From assembly GCF_009604385.1 (NCBI RefSeq), contig NZ_WEGJ01000021.1, forward strand, positions 1 through 64,000: a stretch of 64,000 nucleotides of DNA, read 5' to 3'. This stretch comes from Streptomyces smaragdinus (GTDB lineage Bacteria > Actinomycetota > Actinomycetes > Streptomycetales > Streptomycetaceae). Both the position numbers and the translations under genes were made by a program. Position 1 is the stretch's first letter. Each line of letters opens with the position of its first letter. The notes under the pieces were generated by a model that saw only the letters and a program-made list of their open reading frames with translations, did not search any database and was not told the DNA's origin. Shown one piece after another: positions 32,793 to 42,422 of the stretch.

Positions 32793-32907
32793 CAGACGCT
32801 AGCGGGCCCGCACAGGACATGTCCATACCAATGACGGAGCGTGTCTACTCGGGGAGCCGGGGTCGCCGAATCGCCCCGGAATACGCCTGGTTGGGACCGG
32901 ACGCCGG

Positions 32908-34230
32908 TTACGCCTGGACCGGCTGCGGCTCCGACGGCTGCAGCGGCGGTACGGGCTTGGGGTCCCACACCCTCGCGTACCGCAGCACATAGGCGGTGAT
33001 CACCGAGCCCGTCGCGAGCAGGAGCAGCGGGCCGAAGAGCCACGGGCGGGCGGCCATCTCCACCGGCAGGAAGCGGTACGAGACCAGCAGCGCCACGAAC
33101 ACGGCCGTCCCGTGGCCGACCAGCCGCACGGCCGGCCAGTCCCAGCCGCGGTCGAACGCCCGCAGCGCGGCGTCGATCGTGAGCGTGAACACCACACCGG
33201 CGATGATGTCCGCGCCGTAGTGGTAGCCGAAGCCCAGCGTCGCGGTGAGGGTGCCGACGAGCCAGAACGTGCCGGCCCAGCGCAGCGGGCGGGCGGCCTT
33301 GCGGGAGTGGATGAAGATCGCGGTGGCCCAGGCGGTGTGCAGGCTGGGCATGCAGTTGCGCGGGGTGATCTCGTCGAACGGTATGGAGTGCGGTCCGGTG
33401 ATCGGCGGCAGGGTCCCGGGCCACAGGTCGGCCAGCGCCCACTGGCCGCCGTCGGCGCCGTACGCGTAGATCGGGCCGACCACCGGGAAGAGCATGTAGA
33501 TGCCGGGGCCGAGGAGGCCGATGACCAGGAAGGTGCGCATCAGATGGTGGCCGGGGAAGCGGCGCTCGACGGCCACGTGGCGCAGCTGGTAGAGCGCGAA
33601 GACGGCCGCGGCGAGCGGGAGCTGGCCGTAGACGGCGTTCAGCAGGACGGTGCTGAACGGGTCGGTGGCCTCGACGAACCGGCCGACGAGCCAGGAGGGG
33701 TCGCCGAGCGCGTGGTCGGCGGCGGCCACGTAGGGGTCGAGGACCTGGGGGCGGGTCGTGGAGGTGATGAGCAGCCAGGTGGCGCCGGTCTTGTGGCCGG
33801 TTATCAGGAGCATGCCGAGCCCGACACCCTTGAGCATCAGGAGGCGTTCGGAGCCCTTCAGCCGGGTGAGGGCGATGACCGCACAGGCGATGATCACCCA
33901 GAGGGCGCCGTTGCCGAAGTCCAGCTTGGACCCGATGATCAGCCGGACGACCAGGAAGACGAGGTCGATACCGATCGCCGCGGCGGCGGCGACGGCCCGC
34001 TGGCGCCAGGTGAGTACGACCATCGTCAGCGCGAGCCCGCCGTAGAGGGCCGGTCCCGAGTACGGGGCGACGATCACCTCGCTCGCCATGGAGGTGAGGG
34101 GGCCGCGCAGTGCGTAGTGGCGGGCGACGGCCTCCATCGTGACGAGGAACCCGAGGACCGCGACACCGGCCGCGGCCCAGAGCATCGTCCGGGGTTGACG
34201 CCATGCGTCGGACGCGAAGACGCGTCTCAT
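32908..34230 (-). CDS. PAP2 (Aur1/Ipt1-like) family membrane phosphatase
   Basis: A 440-residue polytopic membrane protein with 10 or more hydrophobic segments. The C-terminal third has the PAP2 catalytic motifs NCMPSLHTAWATAIF (PSxH) and TLGFGYHYGADIIAGVV (third-motif histidine and aspartate), as in inositolphosphotransferase-like PAP2 proteins. The N-terminal half is an additional membrane domain. Likely activity is phosphate-ester or phospholipid transfer at the outer face of the membrane. ATG 34230 is chosen; an in-frame TTG further upstream is possible. Confidence 0.85.
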   Translation of the reverse strand: MRRVFASDAWRQPRTMLWAAAGVAVLGFLVTMEAVARHYALRGPLTSMASEVIVAPYSGPALYGGLALTMVVLTWRQRAVAAAAAIGIDLVFLVVRLIIGSKLDFGNGALWVIIACAVIALTRLKGSERLLMLKGVGLGMLLITGHKTGATWLLITSTTRPQVLDPYVAAADHALGDPSWLVGRFVEATDPFSTVLLNAVYGQLPLAAAVFALYQLRHVAVERRFPGHHLMRTFLVIGLLGPGIYMLFPVVGPIYAYGADGGQWALADLWPGTLPPITGPHSIPFDEITPRNCMPSLHTAWATAIFIHSRKAARPLRWAGTFWLVGTLTATLGFGYHYGADIIAGVVFTLTIDAALRAFDRGWDWPAVRLVGHGTAVFVALLVSYRFLPVEMAARPWLFGPLLLLATGSVITAYVLRYARVWDPKPVPPLQPSEPQPVQA

Positions 34231-34389
34231 GCGCTCGGACAGGGACGATGCCGTAGATATCAAGAAAATGACCGATTTTGCTAGTGTCTGCGATGAAATG
34301 GCGCTCCTACTACGCCAGATGGCATGGTCCGTCAGCCCGGGCGCGCGATCAAGAGGAATGACAGTGACTTGCGTCACGCCACCTCCATC

Positions 34390-34750
34390 CCCGCCCAGAA
34401 CGGCTGCAACCCCGCCTGGGACAGCCGGCGGCCCCTGACCGGCGGCACGGACGCCTCGACGATCGCGGCCATCCGGGCCGCGGGCGGCGACATCGTCCCG
34501 TCCATCGGCGGCTGGAGCGGCAGCAAGCTCATGCCGTTCGACTTCAACGGCCACGCCGACATGTACGGCGCCACGGTCAACGCGACCGAGGTCCTGAAGA
34601 CCAAGCTGAAGTCCGTCTTCGGCTGGTCGGACGCGACGGCCTACGCCCATATCGGCATCTCGGGCATGAACAACAACTCCGACAGCGGCGAGGTCACCAC
34701 CCCGCAGATCTGGACCCAGATCCGCGACTGGGCGAACGGCCACCTGACGG
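34390..34750 (+). pseudogene. GH18 chitinase remnant with internal deletion
   Basis: Two chitinase fragments are joined in one frame. The first (TGGTDASTIAAIRAAGGDIVPSIGGWSGSKL) comes from the strand before the catalytic core. The second (FNGHADMYGATVNATEVLKTKLKSVFGWSD, then HIGISGMNNNSDSGEVTTPQIWTQIRDWA) comes from the later part of actinobacterial GH18 domains. The DxxDxDxE catalytic segment that belongs between them is missing, as are the signal peptide and the C-terminus. The product could not be an active chitinase. It ends in a strong terminator. Confidence 0.75.
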
Positions 34751-34760
34751 CCGGACCGTA

Positions 34761-34796
34761 CGAAACGCCCCGGGGACAACTCCCCGGGGCGTTTCG
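34761..34796. terminator. strong terminator after the chitinase remnant
   Basis: A 16-bp perfect stem (34761-34776 with 34781-34796, sequence CGAAACGCCCCGGGGA) with a CAAC loop, probably the original chitinase terminator. Confidence 0.9.
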
Positions 34797-34986
34797 TCGT
34801 GCCTCGTCAGTCAATGCGCGGAATATCCAAACCTCGGCGTAGCGTAATCCACGCCACTTTCCCGGGATCCATTCATGGTGCAAGCATCTGGGATGATGAC
34901 CATGCCACAACGGTTCTGTACGTCGCCTTCGTGAGCGCCGGAGCGTGCGGGTCCGGGCGACGCCCTCAATGAGGAGGGGGACCGCG

Positions 34987-35008
34987 GGTGCCCCCGGGAC
35001 GGGGCACC
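34987..35008 (+). promoter_or_regulatory. hairpin in the glutamate dehydrogenase leader
   Basis: GGTGCCCC (34987-34994) pairs with GGGGCACC (35001-35008) around CGGGAC, 44 bp before the start codon. It may influence leader folding; no known riboswitch matches. Confidence 0.3.
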
Positions 35009-35052
35009 TTTGCGCGCGATTCCGACTCACGGAAGGTACAGGTACGACCCCC

Positions 35053-36390
35053 ATGCGTGTCATCGAGCCGCTGTACGCGGAGATCCTCCGCCGCAACCAG
35101 GGTGAGCACGAGTTCCACCAGGCGGTCTGGGAGGTCCTGGAGACCCTCGACCCGGTGCTCGAGCAGCGTCCCGAGTTCGTCGACGCCCGGATCATCGAGC
35201 GGGTCTGTGAGCCGGAGCGCCAGCTGATCTTCCGGGTGCCGTGGGCGGACGACTCGGGCGACATCCACGTCAACCGCGGCTTCCGCGTCGAGTTCAGCAG
35301 CGTGCTCGGCCCGTACAAGGGCGGACTGCGGTTCCACCCGTCCGTCAACCTCGGCATCGTGAAGTTCCTCGGCTTCGAGCAGATCTTCAAGAACGCCCTC
35401 ACCGGCATGCCCATCGGCGGCGGCAAGGGCGGCGCGGACTTCGACCCCAAGGGCCGCTCCGACGCCGAGATCATGCGGTTCTGCCAGTCCTTCATGACCG
35501 AGCTGCACCGCCACCTCGGCGAGTACACCGACGTGCCCGCGGGTGACATCGGTGTCGGCGGCCGGGAGATCGGCTACCTGTTCGGCCAGTACAAGCGGAT
35601 CACCAACCGCTACGAGTCCGGCGTCCTCACCGGCAAGGGCCTGGGCTGGGGCGGCGCGCAGGCGCGTACCGAGGCGACGGGCTACGGCTGCGTCCTCTTC
35701 ACCTCCGAGATGCTGCGCACCCGGGGCGAGTCCCTCGAGGGGCAGCGCGTCGCGGTGTCCGGCTCGGGCAATGTGGCGATCTACGCGATCGAGAAGGCCC
35801 AGCAGCTCGGCGCGACCGTGGTGACGTGCTCCGACTCCGACGGCTACATCGTCGACGAGAAGGGCATCGACCTCGAGCTCCTCAAGGAGATCAAGGAGGT
35901 CGGCCGGGGCCGTGTCGCCGAGTACGCCGAGCGCCGCGGCAGCCATGTGACGTACGTCCCCGGCAAGGGCGTGTGGAGCGTCCCGTGCGACGTGGCCCTG
36001 CCCTGCGCCACGCAGAACGAGCTGCACGAGGCCGACGCCGCGGCGCTGGTCGCGAACGGTGTGAAGGCCGTCGCGGAGGGCGCCAACATGCCGACCACCC
36101 CGGAGGCGGTGCGCGTCTTCCAGGAGGCGGGCGTGGCCTTCGCCCCCGGCAAGGCCGCCAACGCGGGCGGGGTGGCGACGAGCGCCCTGGAGATGCAGCA
36201 GAACGCGTCGCGCGACTCGTGGACGTTCGCGCACACGGAGGAGCGGCTGGCGGAGATCATGCGCCACATCCACGACTCCTGCTACACGACCGCCGAGCGC
36301 TACGGCAAGCCCGGCAACTACGTCGCGGGCGCGAACATCGCCGGCTTCGAGCTGGTCGCCGAGGCGATGCTGGCGCAGGGTCTCATCTGA
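35053..36390 (+). CDS. gdhA: NADP-specific glutamate dehydrogenase
   Basis: A 445-residue hexameric-type glutamate dehydrogenase, which makes glutamate from 2-oxoglutarate and ammonium. The substrate site is clear: GPYKGGLRFHPSVNLGIVKFLGFEQIFKNALTG and MPIGGGKGGADFDPKGRSD contain the catalytic lysine (GGGKGG) and the substrate-binding lysines. The coenzyme Rossmann motif is VAVSGSGNVAIYAIEKAQQLGA. Length is standard. ATG 35053 follows GGAAGG and agrees with the family N-terminus (EPLYAEILRRNQGEHEFHQAV). It is a monocistronic gene between two terminators. Confidence 0.95.
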   Translation: MRVIEPLYAEILRRNQGEHEFHQAVWEVLETLDPVLEQRPEFVDARIIERVCEPERQLIFRVPWADDSGDIHVNRGFRVEFSSVLGPYKGGLRFHPSVNLGIVKFLGFEQIFKNALTGMPIGGGKGGADFDPKGRSDAEIMRFCQSFMTELHRHLGEYTDVPAGDIGVGGREIGYLFGQYKRITNRYESGVLTGKGLGWGGAQARTEATGYGCVLFTSEMLRTRGESLEGQRVAVSGSGNVAIYAIEKAQQLGATVVTCSDSDGYIVDEKGIDLELLKEIKEVGRGRVAEYAERRGSHVTYVPGKGVWSVPCDVALPCATQNELHEADAAALVANGVKAVAEGANMPTTPEAVRVFQEAGVAFAPGKAANAGGVATSALEMQQNASRDSWTFAHTEERLAEIMRHIHDSCYTTAERYGKPGNYVAGANIAGFELVAEAMLAQGLI

Positions 36391-36406
36391 CCTTCCGTTG
36401 TACGAA

Positions 36407-36443
36407 CCCGGCTCCCCCTCACCGCATGCGAGGGGGAGCCGGG
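36407..36443 (+). terminator. terminator of gdhA
   Basis: CCCGGCTCCCCCTC (36407-36420) pairs with GAGGGGGAGCCGGG (36430-36443), a 14-bp perfect stem with a 9-nt loop located 17 bp after the stop. Confidence 0.88.
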
Positions 36444-36528
36444 CATTTCCGGTGCCCCGGTAACGCAGCGCACCGCGCCCCCTACTCCATCCCCGATGCC
36501 CGACGTCTTCGCAGCTCACCGGGCCGTT

Positions 36529-37770
36529 TCAGTCACGTCCGGGATTCGCGGGCCGCGGGGCGGTCTCGTGGCCCGTGCGGTGGCCTGCGGCGTGGCTCAG
36601 CGCCGGGGTCTCGCCGCTGAGGCGCACCGTGAGCTCGGTGGCGGTGATCGTGGGGAAGGCGTGGATACGGCGGACGCCGACGGTGAGGCCGCGGGCGATC
36701 GGGTGGCCGTCGGCGAGGACTTCGTGGGCGGTGACGCGCTGGCCGGTGGTGAGGTCCTCGGTGAGCTCCAGGTGGTCGAGGGTCACCGGGGCGGGGAAGC
36801 GGAGCGTGTACTCGCCGGGCTCCTCGGCGTCCAAGGCGGCCTCGATCGGGCTCCCGAAGCGGCGGGCGATCTCGTCGGTGAACTCCAGCAGCCGGGCGCG
36901 GTCGCGGTCGTCGATCAGGCCGCGGCGGTCCGGCGGGGTGTTGAGGAGGAGCCCGGCGCCCAGGCCCACCGAGCGGTACCAGATGCCCAGCAGGTGTTCG
37001 CGGCTCTTGAGGGTGTCGAGGTCGTCCGGCTGCCAGAACCAGTTGGCGCGGATCGGCACGTCGCACTCGGGCGGGAGGTAGCGGCCCTCGCCGAGGGTGA
37101 TGACGTCGTCGGTGAAGAGGTTGAGGTCGGTGCTGCCGGTCACGTACTCGACGGGGTCGGAGGCCAGACCGTCCTCGTTGCCGGCCCAGCGGATGGTGGG
37201 GCGGCCCATGTTGAAGACCATGGCGTCCGGCTGGTGTTCGTCGACGACGGCCATGATCCGGTCCCAGTCGTACGCGCGTCCCTCGGAGCCCGCGCCGTCG
37301 AACCACACCTCGTACAGCGGCCCGTAGCCCGTGCACAGCTCGGTGAGCTGGCAGACGTAGAAGTCGTCGTACGCGGCGGGGTCGGCGTAGCTTGCGGCGT
37401 TGCGGTCCCACGGCGACAGATAGAGCCCGAAGCCCAGCCCGGCGGCCCGGCAGGCGTCGGCCAGCTCGCGGACCACGTCGCCCCGGCCGCCGCGCCACGG
37501 GGAGGAGGCCACGGAGTGGGCGGTGGTGGCGGTGGGCCACAGGCAGAAGCCGTCGTGGTGCTTGGCGGTGAGGACGACGTACTTCGCCCCGGCCCGCACG
37601 GCGGTGTCCGCCCACTGGGCGGCGTCCAGCTCCGCCGGGTCGAAGCGGGCGGGGTCCTCGGTGCCGTCGCCCCACTCCTGGCCGTAGAAGGTGTTGATGC
37701 CGAAGTGCAGGAACAGCCCGAAGCCGTTCTGCTGCCAGCGCAGCTGGCCGGGGCTGGGGGCGACGGGCAC
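36529..37770 (-). CDS. alpha-L-fucosidase (GH29)
   Basis: A 413-residue GH29 enzyme. The (beta/alpha)8 core is evident from GLFLHFGINTFYGQEWGDG, AKYVVLTAKHHDGFCLWPT and GFGLYLSPWDRNAASY. The catalytic aspartate lies in LYEVWFDGAGSEG. There is no signal peptide, so it should act on imported fucosylated oligosaccharides in the cytosol. It ends soon after the beta-sandwich LRFPAPVTLDHLELTEDLTTGQRV. GTG 37770 is selected because GGAGG precedes it by eight bases; the longer upstream frame is not plausible. Confidence 0.88.
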   Translation of the reverse strand: MPVAPSPGQLRWQQNGFGLFLHFGINTFYGQEWGDGTEDPARFDPAELDAAQWADTAVRAGAKYVVLTAKHHDGFCLWPTATTAHSVASSPWRGGRGDVVRELADACRAAGLGFGLYLSPWDRNAASYADPAAYDDFYVCQLTELCTGYGPLYEVWFDGAGSEGRAYDWDRIMAVVDEHQPDAMVFNMGRPTIRWAGNEDGLASDPVEYVTGSTDLNLFTDDVITLGEGRYLPPECDVPIRANWFWQPDDLDTLKSREHLLGIWYRSVGLGAGLLLNTPPDRRGLIDDRDRARLLEFTDEIARRFGSPIEAALDAEEPGEYTLRFPAPVTLDHLELTEDLTTGQRVTAHEVLADGHPIARGLTVGVRRIHAFPTITATELTVRLSGETPALSHAAGHRTGHETAPRPANPGRD

Positions 37771-37865
37771 GCGGTGTCCTCCCGGGACGGATGATCTTGT
37801 CGACGGGCCGAGTCTGTCACCGGTCGGTCCTCGAAGCGACAGCCCCGGATCTCTTGAAGGAATAC

Positions 37866-37903
37866 GGGAGCCGGCGGCCGGGGTGTCCCGGCCACCGGCT
37901 CCC
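37866..37903 (-). terminator. terminator of the kdp operon
   Basis: GGGAGCCGG (37866-37874) pairs with CCGGCTCCC (37895-37903), extended by an inner GGCCGGG/CCCGGCC stem. It lies just beyond the kdpC stop at 37922. Confidence 0.8.
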
Positions 37904-37921
37904 ACGAACCGCTGAGGCTCA

Positions 37922-38602
37922 TCAGCCCTTCGCGACCAGCTCCCTGAGCGCGATGTTGAGCTTGAGCACGTTCACCGTGGGCTCGCCCATGAAGCCGAGG
38001 AGGCGGCCGTCGGTGTTGTCGTCGACGAGCTTCCGCACCTGGGCCGCGTCCAGCCCGTTCTTCTCCGCCACCCGGTGCACCTGGATGTCGGCGTAAGCGG
38101 GCGAGATGTGCGGGTCCAGACCCGACCCGGAGGAGGTGACGGCGTCCGCCGGCACGTCCTCCGGCTTGACCCGGTAGTCCGCGGTGGAGTTGTCCTTGAC
38201 CACGGCGGCCTTGGCGTCCTTCACCCACTGGATCAGCTCCTCGTTGTCACCGGAGCGGTTGGTGGCTCCGGAGAGGATCAGCGCGTACTGGGTGTTGACG
38301 CCGTTGGTGCCCAGGCCGTTGGAGGGTCGCGGCTGGAACCAGCGCAGGTCCGGGCGCGGGGCCTCCTCGGGGTCGTCCGGGTTCTTCGGCGGGAGGTTGT
38401 ACGTCTGGCCGATGAGCTCGGAGCCGACGACCTTGCCGGTGTGGTCCTTGATCTCGGAGCCGTTGGCCTTGTCGCCGAAGGCGGCCTGGGCGATCCCGGT
38501 GACGAGCAGCGGGTAGAGCACGCCGGTGACGACGGACAGGACGAGCAGGGCCCGCAGGCCGGCCCACAGCAGCCGGGTGGTGTTCGCTACGGAGGTGTTC
38601 AT
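37922..38602 (-). CDS. kdpC: potassium-transporting ATPase subunit C
   Basis: A 226-residue KdpC with one N-terminal transmembrane segment (ALLVLSVVTGVLYPLLVTGIAQ) and the family signature SGSGLDPHISPAYADIQVHRVAEKNGL. KdpC clamps and stabilises the KdpA-KdpB complex and raises ATP affinity. The sequence WFQPRPSNGLGTNGVN is the usual WxRPS region. It begins 5 bp after kdpB, as the last gene of the operon. Confidence 0.95.
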   Translation of the reverse strand: MNTSVANTTRLLWAGLRALLVLSVVTGVLYPLLVTGIAQAAFGDKANGSEIKDHTGKVVGSELIGQTYNLPPKNPDDPEEAPRPDLRWFQPRPSNGLGTNGVNTQYALILSGATNRSGDNEELIQWVKDAKAAVVKDNSTADYRVKPEDVPADAVTSSGSGLDPHISPAYADIQVHRVAEKNGLDAAQVRKLVDDNTDGRLLGFMGEPTVNVLKLNIALRELVAKG

Positions 38603-38607
38603 TGCGA

Positions 38608-40752
38608 TCAGCCGATTCCGGGGACGAGGGAGAGGAGCAGGTCGATGATCTTGATGCCGATGAACGGGGCGATCAAGCCGCCGAGTCCGTAGATGCCGAG
38701 GTTGCGGCGGAGCATCCTGTCGGCGCTGGTCGGCCGGTACCGCACGCCCTTGAGGGCGAGCGGCACCAGGGCCACGATGATCAGCGCGTTGAAGATCACC
38801 GCGGAGAGGATCGCGGACTCCGGGGAGGCGAGCCGCATGATGTTGAGCTTGTCGAGGCCGGGGTAGGCCACCGCGAACATCGCCGGGATGATCGCGAAGT
38901 ACTTCGCGACGTCGTTGGCGATGGAGAACGTGGTGAGCGCGCCGCGGGTGATCAGCAGCTGCTTGCCGATCTCGACGATCTCGATCAGCTTCGTCGGGTT
39001 GGAGTCCAGGTCCACCATGTTCCCGGCCTCCTTCGCGGCCGAGGTACCGGTGTTCATGGCCACCCCGACGTCCGCCTGGGCCAGCGCGGGAGCGTCGTTC
39101 GTACCGTCGCCGGTCATCGCGACCAGCTTCCCGCCCGCCTGCTCACGCTTGATGAGGGCCATCTTGTCCTCGGGCGTGGCCTCGGCGAGGAAGTCGTCGA
39201 CGCCCGCCTCCTCGGCGATGGCCCTGGCGGTCAGCGGGTTGTCACCCGTGATCATCACGGTCCGGATGCCCATGCGGCGCAGCTCGGTGAACCGCTCGCG
39301 CATGCCGTCCTTGACGACGTCCTTGAGGTGGATCACCCCCAGGACCCGGGCGCCGCGGTCGTCCTCGACGGCGACCAGCAGCGGCGTACCGCCGGCCTCG
39401 GAGATCCGGTCGGAGACGCGGTCGGCGTCGTCGGCGACGGTGCCGCCGTGCTCCCGTACCCAGGCGAGTATCGAACCGGTGGCGCCCTTGCGGACCTTGC
39501 GGCCGTCGGCGTCGACGCCGGACATCCGGGTCTGGGCGGTGAAGGGCACCCACTCGGCGTGCGACAGTTCGCCCTGGTGGCGTTCGCGCAGGCCGTACTT
39601 CTCCTTCGCCAGTACGACGACGGAGCGGCCCTCGGGGGTCTCGTCGGCCAGCGAGGACAGCTGGGCGGCGTCGGCCAGTTCGGCCGCCGTGGTGCCCCGG
39701 ACCGGGACGAATTCGGCGGCCCGGCGGTTGCCGAGGGTGATGGTGCCCGTCTTGTCGAGCAGCAGCGTGGACACGTCGCCGGCGGCCTCGACGGCGCGGC
39801 CGGACATCGCCAGGACGTTGCGCTGGACGAGGCGGTCCATGCCGGCGATGCCGATGGCCGAGAGCAGCGCGCCGATCGTCGTCGGGATGAGGCAGACCAG
39901 CAGTGCGGTGAGCACGATGAGGGAGGTCTCGTCGTCGGCGCCCGCGTAGATCGCGAAGGGCTTGAGGGTGACGACGGCGAGCATGAAGACGATGGTGAGC
40001 GAGGCGAGCAGGATGTTCAGCGCGATCTCGTTCGGCGTCTTCTGCCGGGCGGCGCCCTCCACCAGGGCGATCATGCGGTCGATGAAGGTCTCGCCCGGCT
40101 TGGTGGTGATACGGATCTCGATCCGGTCGGACAGCACCTTCGTACCGCCGGTGACGGCCGAGCGGTCGCCGCCGGACTCCCGGATGACGGGGGCGGACTC
40201 GCCGGTGATGGCGGACTCGTCGACGCTCGCCACACCGGCGACGACGTCACCGTCGCCGGGGATGATGTCGCCGGCCTCGCAGACAACCAGGTCGCCGACC
40301 GTGAGTTCGGTGCCGGGCACCCGTTCCTCGCGGCCGCCGACGAGCCGGCGTGCCACGGTGTCGGTCTTGGCCTTGCGCAGGGTGTCCGCCTGGGCCTTGC
40401 CGCGGCCCTCGGCGACGGCCTCCGCGAGGTTCGCGAAGATCACGGTGAGCCAGAGCCAGACGGCGATGACCCAGCCGAACCAGTCCCCGGGGTCCGAGAT
40501 CGCCAGGGCGGTCGTGACCACCGAGCCGACCAGGACGACGAACATCACGGGGGACTTGACCATCACCCGCGGGTCGAGCTTGCGGACCGCGTCCGGCAGC
40601 GACTTGACGAGCTGACCCGGGTCGAAGACGCCGGCGCCGACGCGCCCGCTCCCGGGCCTGTGACCGGAGGGCACGTCGCTGTGGGGCGCCCGGGTCGGAG
40701 TTGCAGTGGACATGCTGTCCTCGGGGTGTGTTCTCTTCGTGTGGGTCGACAT
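38608..40752 (-). CDS. kdpB: potassium-transporting P-type ATPase subunit B
   Basis: A 714-residue P-type ATPase. Phosphorylation motif LLLDKTGTITLGNR (near residue 345), actuator motif DESAITGESAPVIRES (near 178-193) and hinge motif MTGDGTNDAPALAQADVGVAMN are all intact. It hydrolyses ATP to drive K+ through KdpA. ATG 40752 overlaps the kdpA stop (ATGA) and has GGAAGG upstream. A second ATG at 40713 is an alternative start, since the first ~50 residues are low-complexity and extend beyond most KdpB proteins. Confidence 0.96.
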   Translation of the reverse strand: MSTHTKRTHPEDSMSTATPTRAPHSDVPSGHRPGSGRVGAGVFDPGQLVKSLPDAVRKLDPRVMVKSPVMFVVLVGSVVTTALAISDPGDWFGWVIAVWLWLTVIFANLAEAVAEGRGKAQADTLRKAKTDTVARRLVGGREERVPGTELTVGDLVVCEAGDIIPGDGDVVAGVASVDESAITGESAPVIRESGGDRSAVTGGTKVLSDRIEIRITTKPGETFIDRMIALVEGAARQKTPNEIALNILLASLTIVFMLAVVTLKPFAIYAGADDETSLIVLTALLVCLIPTTIGALLSAIGIAGMDRLVQRNVLAMSGRAVEAAGDVSTLLLDKTGTITLGNRRAAEFVPVRGTTAAELADAAQLSSLADETPEGRSVVVLAKEKYGLRERHQGELSHAEWVPFTAQTRMSGVDADGRKVRKGATGSILAWVREHGGTVADDADRVSDRISEAGGTPLLVAVEDDRGARVLGVIHLKDVVKDGMRERFTELRRMGIRTVMITGDNPLTARAIAEEAGVDDFLAEATPEDKMALIKREQAGGKLVAMTGDGTNDAPALAQADVGVAMNTGTSAAKEAGNMVDLDSNPTKLIEIVEIGKQLLITRGALTTFSIANDVAKYFAIIPAMFAVAYPGLDKLNIMRLASPESAILSAVIFNALIIVALVPLALKGVRYRPTSADRMLRRNLGIYGLGGLIAPFIGIKIIDLLLSLVPGIG

Positions 40753-42413
40753 CACGCCAGACCTTCCGCGAGCGGGCCGAGGGCCAGGGCCGGGAAGTAG
40801 GTCAGACCGGTGATGATCAGGATGGAGCCGACCAGGAGGCCGGTGAACATCGGCTTCTCGGTACGCAGGGTGCCCGCCGTCTCCGGGACCGGCTTCTGCT
40901 CGGCGAGCGAACCGGCCAGAGCCAGGACGAACACCATGGGCAGGAAGCGGCCGAGGAGCATGGCCAGACCCACGGTGGTGTTGAACCACTGGGTGTCGGC
41001 GTTCAGCCCGGCGAACGCGGAGCCGTTGTTGTTGGCGCCGGAGGTGAAGGCGTACAGGACCTCGGAGAAGCCGTGCGCGCCCGTGTTCGTCATGGAGTCC
41101 GGCGGGGTGGGCAGCGCCATCGAGGCGGCGGTGAAGCCCAGGACCAGCGCCGGGGTGACGAGGATGTAGCAGGCGGCGAACTTGATCTCGCGGGTACCGA
41201 TCTTCTTGCCCAGGTACTCGGGCGTCCGGCCGACCATCAGGCCGGCGAGGAACACGGCAATCACCGCCATGATCAGCATGCCGTAGAGGCCGGAGCCCAC
41301 ACCGCCGGGGGCGATCTCGCCGAGCTGCATGCCCAGCAGGTTGATGCCGCCGCCGAAGGCGGTGTTGGAGGAGTGGAAGGAGTTGACCGCGCCGGTCGAG
41401 GTCAGCGTGGTGGCGACCGAGAAGATCGCCGAGCCGCCGATGCCGAACCGGTCCTCCTTGCCCTCCATCGCCCCGCCGGCCGCCTCGAACGCCGGGCCGC
41501 CGCCGTGGAACTCGGTCCACATCATCAGGGCGGTGAAGCCGAGCCAGATGACGGCCATCGTGGCGAGGATCGCGTACCCCTGCTTCACGCTGCCGACCAT
41601 CCGGCCGAAGGTGCGGGTCAGGGAGAACGGGATGACGAGGATCAGGAACACCTCGAGGAGGTTCGAGAAGGCATTGGGGTTCTCGAACGGGTGGGCGGAG
41701 TTGGCGTTGAAGTAGCCGCCGCCGTTGGTGCCCAGCTCCTTGATGACCTCCTGCGAGGCCACGGCGCCGCCGTTCCACTCCTGGGTGCCGCCGGAGAACT
41801 GGCCGACCTCGTGGATGCCGGAGAAGTTCTGGATGGCACCGGTGGCGACCAGCACGACCGCGGCGACCACCGCGATCGGCACCAGGATGCGGACGACGCC
41901 GCGGACCAGGTCGGACCAGAAGTTGCCGAGCTCGCCGGTACGGGTGCGGGCGAAGCCGCGGACCAGCGCCACCGCCACCGCCATGCCGACGGCCGCGGAG
42001 ACGAAGTTCTGCACCGCCAGGCCGCCGGTCTGTACGACGTGGCCCATGGCCTGCTCGCCGTAGTACGACTGCCAGTTGGTGTTGGCCACGAACGAGGCGG
42101 CGGTGTTGAACGCCTGGTCCGGGTCGATGGAGGAGAAGCCCAGCGAGCCGGGCAGCGAGCCCTGGAACCGCTGCAGCCCGTAGAGGAACAGCAGGGAGGC
42201 CAGGGAGAAGGCGAGCACGCCGCGCAGATAGGCGGGCCAGCGCATCTCGGTGTCGGGGTTGGCGCCGATGGCCTTGTATATCCACCGTTCGACCCTCAGG
42301 TGCCGGTTCGAGGAGTACATCGTGGCCATGTAGTCACCCAGCGGACGGATGACCAGGGCCAGTGCCGCGGCGAGTGCGGAAAGCTGCACTGCGCCGGAAA
42401 GGACGGGACTCAT
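40752..42413 (-). CDS. kdpA: potassium-transporting ATPase potassium-binding subunit
   Basis: A 553-residue polytopic channel subunit with about ten transmembrane segments and four selectivity-filter-like regions, including NTNWQSYYGE, ELGTNGGGYFNANSAHPFENP and GANNNGSAFAGL. It binds and conducts K+ in the high-affinity KdpFABC complex. It starts with ATG 42413, 9 bp after the kdpF stop, and overlaps kdpB by one base in an ATGA arrangement. Confidence 0.96.
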   Translation of the reverse strand: MSPVLSGAVQLSALAAALALVIRPLGDYMATMYSSNRHLRVERWIYKAIGANPDTEMRWPAYLRGVLAFSLASLLFLYGLQRFQGSLPGSLGFSSIDPDQAFNTAASFVANTNWQSYYGEQAMGHVVQTGGLAVQNFVSAAVGMAVAVALVRGFARTRTGELGNFWSDLVRGVVRILVPIAVVAAVVLVATGAIQNFSGIHEVGQFSGGTQEWNGGAVASQEVIKELGTNGGGYFNANSAHPFENPNAFSNLLEVFLILVIPFSLTRTFGRMVGSVKQGYAILATMAVIWLGFTALMMWTEFHGGGPAFEAAGGAMEGKEDRFGIGGSAIFSVATTLTSTGAVNSFHSSNTAFGGGINLLGMQLGEIAPGGVGSGLYGMLIMAVIAVFLAGLMVGRTPEYLGKKIGTREIKFAACYILVTPALVLGFTAASMALPTPPDSMTNTGAHGFSEVLYAFTSGANNNGSAFAGLNADTQWFNTTVGLAMLLGRFLPMVFVLALAGSLAEQKPVPETAGTLRTEKPMFTGLLVGSILIITGLTYFPALALGPLAEGLA

Positions 42414-42422
42414 GGCGCTGAC

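Noticed and set aside
40753..42285. Extension of the kdpB reading frame through kdpA
   Set aside because: The extra 500 residues are an out-of-frame reading of kdpA. The ATGA overlap at 40752 and the RBS mark the true kdpB start.
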